Positions 25,305 through 34,500 of a stretch of DNA of 64,000 nucleotides are shown one piece after another. Below the pieces are notes generated by a model, which had not been told where the DNA came from, made no database searches, and saw only the letters and a list, made by a program, of their open reading frames with translations. The stretch covers positions 248,001 to 312,000 of the forward strand of contig NZ_ML660090.1 in NCBI RefSeq assembly GCF_007004655.1, given 5' to 3'. The stretch comes from Exilibacterium tricleocarpae (GTDB lineage: Bacteria; Pseudomonadota; Gammaproteobacteria; Pseudomonadales; Cellvibrionaceae). Positions within the stretch are counted from its first letter, which is position 1. Each line of letters starts with the position of its first letter. Made by a program: the position numbers and the translations under genes.

Positions 25305-26219
25305 TCAGGCAGATGAAAAAAGGCTCTCAAGCATGAGACTGTCTTCCTCGCTTTCATCTAAAAGTTCATGGGAACTCGGTTTATTACTTGTTTGAAAAGG
25401 TGTGCTGGTAAATGGCTGATAACTTGGACAACCTGCACTGCTGGCGCCCTTCTCACCACTTTGATTAGGAACGCTGCTCTCTGACTGCGAGGTTGAACCA
25501 GCTTGGTCCTTTGAAAACACTCCGTTTTTAGTCAACATATCTGACAAGTTTTTACCCCGCTGATCGGAAGCAAACTCGTTTTTTGGGTCAATATTCGATA
25601 GCTGAGGGGTTTGTTCGGAAGATGGCCCTGATTCAATAAAAAATTCGCGCGACGCATCTTGTATATACTTGCCATTTGGCTTCGATTGGAAGCGAAGCAT
25701 ATTCTCTGAAACGCCTTTTGGATTTTGAACGATAAGACTTGTATTTCCAGGTAAATCACTGGAGGCCGTCTCCCGTAATTGCACTTCAAAATGGGCCTGT
25801 TTTTTTATGAACTCCCTTAGCGAATTTTCAGATAACTTGGCCGTTGTGTAAAAGTGGCAGACCTGTTGCGCGATGGATTCGAGCGCAGATATACGATTTA
25901 GCCTTATAGACTTTTCTTTACCCCTATCCCACATGCCTTCTGCCTCAGATGGATTCGGCGTGCTCAAATAGATACTGGAAATGATTGATTTTATGCCCAC
26001 TTCCAATTCGTAGAGATCAGTAAGGGCAGCTTGAAATCTCTTTGCATTTCTGGCACTGGGATTTGTATCAAATCGCCCTTTGTGTACCAAATACACGTTG
26101 CTTTTGTTATTCCAGTCAACTAGTGCCTCTTTTTCATTCTCAACTATAAATGGCATCAAATATCTTATGTCCTGCAATATTTCTGTTTTTGGATCATCCT
26201 CGAATTTATCTACTTTCAT
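25305..26219 (-). CDS. Unrecognised 304-residue protein
   Basis: I do not recognise this protein. No signal peptide or membrane segment is visible. The first 170 residues look folded and helical (EILQDIRYLMPFIVENEKEA, ALTDLYELEVGIKSIISSIY). The last 130 are low-complexity, rich in Ser, Pro, Asn and Gln, and probably disordered (QAGSTSQSESSVPNQSGEKG). They end in an acidic tail (ESEEDSLMLESLF). AAGG precedes the ATG by 9 nt. It is AT-rich and lies back-to-back with another unknown gene at 26641, separated by 421 nt, which suggests a shared acquired module. The layout, a helical head plus a disordered acidic tail, could suit an adaptor or regulatory protein, but no function can be assigned. Confidence 0.6.
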   Translation of the reverse strand: MKVDKFEDDPKTEILQDIRYLMPFIVENEKEALVDWNNKSNVYLVHKGRFDTNPSARNAKRFQAALTDLYELEVGIKSIISSIYLSTPNPSEAEGMWDRGKEKSIRLNRISALESIAQQVCHFYTTAKLSENSLREFIKKQAHFEVQLRETASSDLPGNTSLIVQNPKGVSENMLRFQSKPNGKYIQDASREFFIESGPSSEQTPQLSNIDPKNEFASDQRGKNLSDMLTKNGVFSKDQAGSTSQSESSVPNQSGEKGASSAGCPSYQPFTSTPFQTSNKPSSHELLDESEEDSLMLESLFSSA

Positions 26220-26640
26220 TAACCCAGACCTTGGCTTTACGTTATCGCATTAATGACTGCAAGCGGCATACCACCTGACTAGGTGTCAAACTGTTTTGGT
26301 TGAGTCGTTAGAAAAATCCAAGTGTACAATTTCGTCCAAAAATATAAAAACATGTGGTCTTATTCGTCCACTGAGGTAACCGACCGGCAACATCAGATTA
26401 ACAAGTGTTTTTCAAAAGAACCTTCTATAGCGGTAGTGGAGTGATTGCATGAGCCAATGTTACTTGCGATTCTTAATAACTTTAGTCAGTAGAAATATTT
26501 GGTATGACTTATGCAGTTGATTATGGAGAAGATGTTTATCGAGTACCTGATTATCAAACAATTGGCTATCAATTAGAGCATCTCGTAAAAACATAACACA
26601 GTTAGAGAAAACCTTGAATCACCAAGACTAGGAAAAACTG
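26220..26640. other. AT-rich divergent intergenic region
   Basis: 421 nt between two divergent unknown genes. It contains a 30-codon open frame (26504-26596, MTYAVDYGEDVYRVPDYQTI...) with no ribosome-binding site, which may be a gene remnant. No convincing terminator, dyad or repeat is visible. Promoters for both flanking genes must lie here. Confidence 0.45.
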
Positions 26641-28029
26641 ATGACGAAAAGTATTCGACAAAAAAGATGGGAATCAAACTCAGACTTTTTACAGTTTTTA
26701 TTGGAAACCAATCTCACTCATCAAGTAAATAATGTTACGGGTGAAGATCATTTGAAAAATGCGCTGATTGCACTAGTCGACAGTCTTATTTCTGTGGTAG
26801 CCAGTATTCCCTTTACCAACCAGGGCAATGACCCGAGAGAATCCGATAGAGATCTCGGCATAGACGTGCTAAAGAAACTAAACCTATGGACCGAGCCGGC
26901 ACAAGCCTACCCCATAGCCAATGCGCAAGCTGTGACCAGGCAAGAAATTCAGGCGGCACCACAAGGGGAGCGAATAGGCTGGATGATGCAACAAGATGCT
27001 GTAGGGACTCGAACAGCTATTGCAGCATTCATAATATCTACAGGCGCTGAAGCAGCAATACCAGACTGGCCTGCATTAGAGGGACTGATATATACCAACA
27101 ATAGCGAAATAGACATTCTGGATAAAGCCAATGCACCGATAGCGGTAAAATTATCCGAAATTTGCTTGTTGCTGAATCATCGGCTTATGGACGGGTTTTT
27201 GGGTAATGTGGGCGCGGGAGGTTTGGCTCAACTTAGCGGCCAAACTATTGATCATTGGCAACAGGAAATAAAAAATGAGAAAGGTAAAAACCTACCCGGC
27301 TATGTGGAGCCAGTACCCTCAGGAGACAGCTACAAAAGTTACTACCAGAGAACCATTAAACCATTTGACCTAAATCTGACTCGAAAACGCAGCAGGCAAC
27401 CCGATCCCAAACAAGGAGTGCCGACTCATAGAGATGCTCGTTTTTTGAATGAGCGGGGCGGCTACAACGTGTGGCGCGTACTGGAGGACTCTGTCGTTGG
27501 CACCATCCAACGGCTCTATGGGTTAGCTGACCGGTGCGATGTATCAGGCAGCACCTTGGAAGCGAAGGTGTTGGGGAGGATCGTCTCGGATCCAATCAAT
27601 AATGGAGCTGCAAAAAGCCTCGTCAGGCAAGGGACAATACTGGGTTGTATCATGAGCATGGTGAATACCGGCCATCACAGCTTGACGGAGACGGCCGTCT
27701 CGATTTCGCTGGACTACCGCGACAAGGCCTTTGACGTATTAAGCGCTGCCAGCTTCATTCGATTGTTAGGTGACCATAACCAAACGGAGTTTTACTATGC
27801 AAATGGTCGCTTTAACGAGTTTACTGCTGAATGGCAGGCACTTTCCTCTCGATGGTTGACCTTACTATTGGACAAAGAAGACAGTGTCGAAAATCGACTG
27901 CGAATGATTGACCGATTTAATAGTTGGAATGTCCTTAACTACGATACGTATCACCAAATCCTGTCTGCCAGTAAACGTTGGAAGCAGCGAGTTTTTTACA
28001 ATACTGAAGATTTTTCAAATGCGTTATAA
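26641..28029 (+). CDS. Unrecognised 462-residue protein
   Basis: I do not recognise a family. The protein is soluble-looking, mixed helical and starts MTKSIRQKRWESNSDFLQFL, with AGGA 7 nt before the ATG. Notable segments are a mid-protein Gly-rich FLGNVGAGGLAQLSGQ, then QPDPKQGVPTHRDARFLNER and SVVGTIQRLYGLADRCDVSG. Near residue 340, GTILGCIMSMVNTGHHSLTE is strikingly compact and might be a metal or catalytic site (Cys, then paired His), but that is a guess. No signal peptide or clear TM helix is seen. It faces the minus-strand Rhs gene cluster convergently and is divergent from the 304-residue unknown gene. Confidence 0.65.
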   Translation: MTKSIRQKRWESNSDFLQFLLETNLTHQVNNVTGEDHLKNALIALVDSLISVVASIPFTNQGNDPRESDRDLGIDVLKKLNLWTEPAQAYPIANAQAVTRQEIQAAPQGERIGWMMQQDAVGTRTAIAAFIISTGAEAAIPDWPALEGLIYTNNSEIDILDKANAPIAVKLSEICLLLNHRLMDGFLGNVGAGGLAQLSGQTIDHWQQEIKNEKGKNLPGYVEPVPSGDSYKSYYQRTIKPFDLNLTRKRSRQPDPKQGVPTHRDARFLNERGGYNVWRVLEDSVVGTIQRLYGLADRCDVSGSTLEAKVLGRIVSDPINNGAAKSLVRQGTILGCIMSMVNTGHHSLTETAVSISLDYRDKAFDVLSAASFIRLLGDHNQTEFYYANGRFNEFTAEWQALSSRWLTLLLDKEDSVENRLRMIDRFNSWNVLNYDTYHQILSASKRWKQRVFYNTEDFSNAL

Positions 28030-28203
28030 AGGAAAATGCCCGGCGGCACAGGAGTAATTGACGAAAACTGATTTTGATAAGGCACACCAACCAAGGTTAA
28101 AATTTCTCATCTCCCCATGGCGTTGACTGCTGAGATTAAAAACCCCGGCAACTGCTGAGGTACCGAGGTTAGCTTGTACAGTTACCGCGGATACAATAAC
28201 CGC

Positions 28204-28548
28204 CTATAGACCGGTATGCTCTAATTCGTACTCGATATGTTCCACTTTTTCATTTGAATCCAATTGAATCCTTATCAGGAGGCTGGTCTCATAAATAATT
28301 CTATATCGGCCAACCTTTCTGACGATAGCATAAAACTTTTTCTCGCTTTCTACATAACTATACTCTAGGTTTAGTTCCTTTAAGTGCGCATTAACCATCT
28401 CTTTGGAAGACCCTACAGCCAACCTTTCACTGAACGATGCTTTAAATTGATCCAAATTTTTCATAGTTATCTGCTCGTCAGCAGCTTGGCAGGAAAGCAC
28501 CGAAAATAACGTCAGGAAAAATACAAGTCTTTTAAAGACAATCATCAT
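28204..28548 (-). CDS. Small exported protein coupled to the Rhs gene (candidate immunity protein)
   Basis: A 114-residue protein with a signal sequence (KRLVFFLTLFSVLSCQA). VLSC could be a lipobox, or cleavage may follow CQA. The mature part is a compact alpha/beta-looking domain (SERLAVGSSKEMVNAHLKEL, YAIVRKVGRYRIIYE) of about 90 residues with a G-S-x-x-x-V pattern like BamE-type small domains. Its start ATG overlaps the TGA of the giant Rhs gene (ATGA, 28545-28548), so it is translationally coupled. Rhs effectors are normally followed directly by a small cognate immunity gene, so that role is inferred from position. An alternative is an accessory for secretion or assembly of the Rhs protein. 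Confidence 0.7.
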   Translation of the reverse strand: MMIVFKRLVFFLTLFSVLSCQAADEQITMKNLDQFKASFSERLAVGSSKEMVNAHLKELNLEYSYVESEKKFYAIVRKVGRYRIIYETSLLIRIQLDSNEKVEHIEYELEHTGL

Positions 28549-31500
28549 CGATTGACCTCTAATACCCCTCGAGCGCCAGGCGCCCAAACCTCCGTTGGGG
28601 GACGTGCACCTGTTAGCGATTGAACAGCCTGATTTGCATAGGAATTGCTGTTTCTCACGAACGGATTATAGGATATTTGCGCCTGATTAACACTATTGGT
28701 GAAGCTGGATAAACTGTTCACTATTGACTGAGGCGCCATATCAGTAGTTAACACAACCTGGCTGTAATTTACCTGGGCTCCATAGTCGCTCGTGCTTCCG
28801 GGAACATTTCGAACGGTTACCGCCTTTATCGAGCCGAAAGCGATATTACCGCCTTCACCTCCGGGACCGGCCCTGCTAATCCACTCTTCTCCAGTAAGAT
28901 TGTCTCTGACAATCACATAGCCATGCTGCGGATACCACCTGGGATTTGTAATTCCTATAGCATCGCCGCCAACGATATTTTTATACCTCAGCTCTACGGT
29001 CGTCCGAGCACCTGCCTGCTGCAAAGCCATTGGCTTGTAACGTCGGACGACTCCGTTGAAAAAGCTTGCGAAGGCGACGGTGGCTGCCCCATTGGCGAAC
29101 TTACCACCGCCAATCACCGATGCCGTACCGCCGACTACGGCGGTCATTGTCGTCCGTCCTATAACGGCACGGGTGCTACTATCGCCCGCGTTAAGGACAC
29201 CTGCATCGGAAAGCTGTAACGTTGCAAATTTAGTAAAACCCGCACTAAAAAACCCAGTGCCAAACTTACCCCCTTGAATAACCGAGATGGTTCCGCCCGC
29301 CAGGGCATGGGCGCCTACACGCGCCACGCGCCCCAAACCCGACAAGCCAATTCCGGCAAAGACACCACCGGACAGACCACCCATCAGTGCACCCCTAAAG
29401 ATGTTTCCCCCCACCCCTGCCGCGCCGGCAGCCCCCGCGAGAGCACCCACGACCGCACCATTTAGCACACCTGACACCCATCCGGGTCCACAGACAATAC
29501 AACCCGATGCCATCAACACCGCGCCCACAGCAATACCTATGTAGGGCTTAAACGCTCTCCATGCCCGTCTTAATCCACGACCTATTTTTTTAAACAGCTT
29601 CTTTAAAAAATAGCCGCTGGGGTCTGTGTACTTCATCGGGTTGTTCAGGACATAGCTGTAACGATTGTAACTTTGACTTCTACCGTCCGCCTGGATATAA
29701 GGGTCGGCACTGATAAAGCGCCCCAGCGTGGCGTCGTACATCCGGCCATTCATATGAATCAGGTTCACTTCCTGCACACTTTCGTGACCGGTGTAACCTT
29801 TGTTGGTAAACGGCAATTGGGTCAGGTACAAGGGATCGTCCAGGCTCGCTTGAGACTGCCATGGCAGGTCTCTCAATTTTCCCCAGGCATCGAAGCTGCG
29901 CCTGTCCACCACATTGGCGTAAGCATCCGTCACCAGGTCCACACTACCCAGGGCGTCCTTGTGCAGATAGCGTGTTTGCGTGCCTTCGGTGCTGGAGACG
30001 ATATGTTCGGCCACCAACCGACCAGCCGCGTAGATGTAGTGCTTGGCGTCGGTATCGCCGTTGGCTTTTGTTGTCTGCTCCAGTAAGCCTGCGTACAGAG
30101 TGACGTCGCCCCGGTGATTCACCTTTTTGAAGCGCGCGCGGTCGGGTCCGTAACTAAAGGTCGCCGAGCGACCACCCTGAGTAATCTGTGTGGGCTTGTT
30201 AAAACTGGACCATTGAATCGTGCGCCCGTTGCCACCGGTCATATTGCCATTGGCATCGTAAGTGTAGGTATTACCACCGGCCAGGGTTACGGCATGAGGA
30301 CCGGCGTTACCTGCGCCATAGTGATAAGCACCCACATCAGACTTATGGGTGATATTGCCCAATACGTCGTAATTCAATGACTGGGTCGTATTCAGATCTG
30401 CAGTATTGGCATAAAGGTTACTGACGACCTCGGTGTTGGTAAGGCGATTTAGCCGATCGTATGCGTAGGTCTCCCGGATATCGTTGGTCAGGTCATCACG
30501 CAGGGTGACATTCTGGTACGCATCGTATTCATACTCCAGGTGACGAAGGGCGTTGAATACCAACAGGCTACTGTGAATACTGTCAAGTTGGCCCGTGCGC
30601 TGATCGTAGGCATAGTCGTTGACGATCCCGTTACCGTAAACCTCGGCGCTGATACGGCCTGATGCATCGACATCAACCGCCTTCCAATAGGTAATCAAAT
30701 CTCCCGTCTGCTCTGCACGATAGTCCTCATAGACGCCTGCGGAACCCGCCAACGCGGTGGCAATGCGAAAACTGTTGTCGGCCGCTGCCAGTGTCTGCTC
30801 CGCCAATACCGTCAGTTGCCCGGCGACCTCGAGATAGTTGTCGATTTGATCATCGATCAGGCGATTGACAGCTTCAAGCTCCGCAATCGCAGCATTTAGG
30901 TGCCCCCAAAACTCGGGGGACAGTGCCTGTCCCTGCGCGATATTGTCCTGGAGTATTGTCTGGTGGGTGGCCAGGTTTTCGGCAAAACCTTCCGGTGCCG
31001 GGCCGCAACAGCCGGCGGCCTGCTGAAAAAACGCGATTTGTGCGCGATAGAATTCGCCGATGGCTCGCAGGTCCTCGGCCTCTGTCAGATACGTCTGCGC
31101 CAGGTCGGTCGCCTCGCTCACCAGTGGCGCGAGCGCCTCGTAGTCATGGGGTTCCGCCTGAGCGCGGGAACCGGTAACGGCCAGCAGAAACCCCATGTCG
31201 CTATACACATTCTCGGTGTAGAAGTTGTGCTCGCCTGGATACAGGGTTCTACTTACCCGCCCCAACGCATCATATTGCGTCTGAGTCTCAAAGCTACCTT
31301 CACCGGCAATCTCGATCTGGGCTGAAATGGGTCTTCCAAATGCGTCATAGGCGTAGCGGTTTGTCACGCCCTGACCTGACTCCTCCAAGAGCTTGCCAAC
31401 GCTTCCCGGCGGACTGCTTGCATCACCGTAGCGCCAGGAGGTGGTGCCATCGGGGTCTATGCGACGGACCATACGTCCAAGCGCATCGTACTCCATAATT

Positions 31501-34500
31501 GTTGTCTGTCCCTTGGCGTCAGTCTGGCTTTTTAACTCGCCAAAGTCGGTATAGGTGTATCGCCAGACGCCCATATCGGGGTCGTCCATCGAGATTTTGC
31601 GACCAAATTCATCGTAAGTCAGGGTGATACGGGTTTGCGGGTCACCGGCGACTTCTGTGGTGAGGAGATTGCCATCGCTGTTGTAGGTATATTCGATATA
31701 GCTCGATTCCTCCTCCTCAATGCGAATCTTTTGGCCCCGCGCGTTACTGTGAACGGTTTTTACCAGACCATCCGGCCCCGCGCGGCTAGTAGTGATCAAG
31801 CCGTTATAAACTGTGGTGGTCTCTGTTGTAGTGCCGTGCGGACCGGGTTCCACGATTCGAATTACTCGATCCAACGCATCATAGTCGCTGGTCGCCCAGT
31901 ACACCTGTTCGCCCTCGTAGTAGGGGCGGCTGATCCGGGATACTTCACCAAAACGGTTATAGCGGGTGTCGGTGTATACCGGGCGACCATCAAAACCGGT
32001 GCTGATACTGCGTAGTTTGCGCCCAAAAAAATCAAAGTGTTCGATTTGCGGCGCGGAGCCACTGGTAGTGGTTACTTTGCAAAAGTGAGGCGAATTGGGT
32101 GTAGCGGTGTCGAGTGCACCGCATCGCGCATCGTGCTGGCGTGAAGACTTACCAATCCGGATTCTGTCAATGGTGGTATAGGTGCCATCTGCACGATCCT
32201 CGCGAATTTCCCGCCCCCAGCCATCATGGGTCCAACGCGTTGTAATGCCATTCGGACCAGTGCTTGTCGACAACCAGCCCTGCGGGGTATACGCGTAGGT
32301 TTCACATTCCTGATAGGCATTGCACTGCCTCGCCACCTTGCCGTCATCGGTATATTCACTGGTGCTGGTCCGGTGTTCGTCATCACCTGCCGCCATGACG
32401 GAAATGGCAGTTTTTTGTCCGAACCCATCGTAGACATAAGAAGTGGTCGTCAGCGGACTTTCACTGCGGCCACCGACGGTTGTTTCGCTGGTCAACAGCC
32501 CCGTGAGGTCGTCATAGGTAAAGCGAGCAATCCGGTGCTCATCGGCCCCGTACGGGCTGCGGTGTTCCACACGCGTCTCGGTCAAGCGCCCCAAATACCA
32601 CTTTTCGATGTCATTGCGGTATTGATTGTATGTCGTTGTTGAAAATGTATCACCGCCACCGGCAGTCGTGACCTTGACGACACCCACGTTGCCGTAACGA
32701 TCTATCTCTTCATGAGTGGTCGTTACTGTCGTTACCGGCACATTCGGTTGGTCTAATTCATAGCTCGTCTGGGTTGAGCTGATCGTATCCATCCGGTAAA
32801 CACCGGGGTAGGTCTCTACCGCGGCGTTAACATAGTCCGCTGTATTGACACGCTCGCCATGGTAGCGCTCTTCAACATGAAGAACGTTGCCGGTATAAGG
32901 AAAGTCCCTTTGATCGAAGGTGGTAACGGTAGATTTTCCGGTATCGGGAAAACTTTCGGTGATCTGCGCATAACCCAACGAGCCGCGACCCAGCACATGC
33001 GTTTTGAGCCCGGCATAGTGATAGAGCACGGATGCGATACCTCCCGCACCATTATCGGTCTCCACTTTACTGACGACATATTGCGGGTGCTGTAATTCCA
33101 CCACCGGGAAAATAGCGGTATTACCTTTGGTATAAACTTCCGGGTTGGTCAGACGCTTATAGTAAATTTCGGTTTTTGACGAGCCGCCTCGAAAGCCAAA
33201 GCTGATGGTACGCAGGGGCTTGCTTTCGTCTTTTGAAAAGTGTACGACTATACCATCATCTCCCCGGTAGGCCACGTCAAGCATACCGTCGCCATTGAGG
33301 TCCAGGTAAGATAAACTCAGATGGTTATCTATACTATTGCACTTGCTGCGCCCGTGAGACCAGTTCAGGCAAATTCTATTTTTTACTTTCTGACGAAAGC
33401 GATTTCCTTCCGAATACCAGATACGCAGCCCTTGATCCGAGCGGAACACAAGGTCTGCGCGGCCATCGGCGTTGATATCAAGATATCGAATAGTGTCCCA
33501 GTTATCCTCATCATTACAAATACCGAACTTTGTTGAACCATTTGCACAGAGTTCGGTGCTTATTGCCGCAGCGGTATCGAAGCCAACACCAGTGCCGGGA
33601 ATACAAGTAATGCCCTGGTCGGCGCGAAAACATACATCCAGCATCCCATCGCCGTTGACATCGACGTAATCCATCCGCAGATGATTGTCGTCATCATTAC
33701 ATACCCCGTAAGCGCTCGATCCGTTTGCACAGATAGCGCTACTGACACCTAAAACAAAAGCTGTTCCCGTTGAATGCCAAACACGTATGCCGGCATCCGA
33801 TCTGTAGACAATGTCAGCTTTACCATCGGCGTTCATATCTTTGTATTGGATGGTTTTGTGATTATCCGCGTCATTGCATACACCATTTGAAGAGGACGCA
33901 TTGGCACAAATCTCGGTAACAATACCGGCGGTCTCATCGAAGCCATCTATGCCGCCAAAATGACAGCGGATACCCTGATTGCTGCGATAGCACAAATCGT
34001 TGTAGCCATCGCCATCTATATCAGGGTATGCCAGGCTGGAAAAGTTGCTCGAGCGACAGTCGTTGTTCGAGTTATTGCCGTTGGCGCAAATTCTGCTGAT
34101 AGCGCCAGGCACGAAGCCATCTCCCGTGGCGTACCAAATCCGCACACCGTCGTCAGACCGATAAACAATGTCAGCCAGACCGTCAATATTCATATCTATA
34201 AAACGGATGCTGTTGTAATTGTCCGTGCCGTCGCATTCGCCATACTGGCGCGAGTTGTCGGCACACAGGTCTGTCACTATACCGGCAGAAAAATCAAAAC
34301 CCTCTCTACTGCCGGGGTAGCAACGAATACCCTGGTCGGCACGAAAACAGACATCACTAAAGCCATCGCCAGTAACATCGGCATACTGAATCGTTGAGTA
34401 ATTGTTGTTACCGTTACAACCACCATAGGCGGTTGATCCATCCGCGCAAAGGGCAGATTCCACTTTGTTGTAAATCAAATGCTCCTGCGGCTCGCGTATT

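Noticed and set aside
25100-25357. 85-residue minus-strand frame overlapping the end of the 304-residue unknown gene
   Set aside because: It overlaps another gene in a different frame and has no recognisable domain or start signal.
26504-26596. 30-residue frame MTYAVDYGEDVYRVPDYQTI...
   Set aside because: Too short, with no ribosome-binding site. Noted only as a possible remnant.
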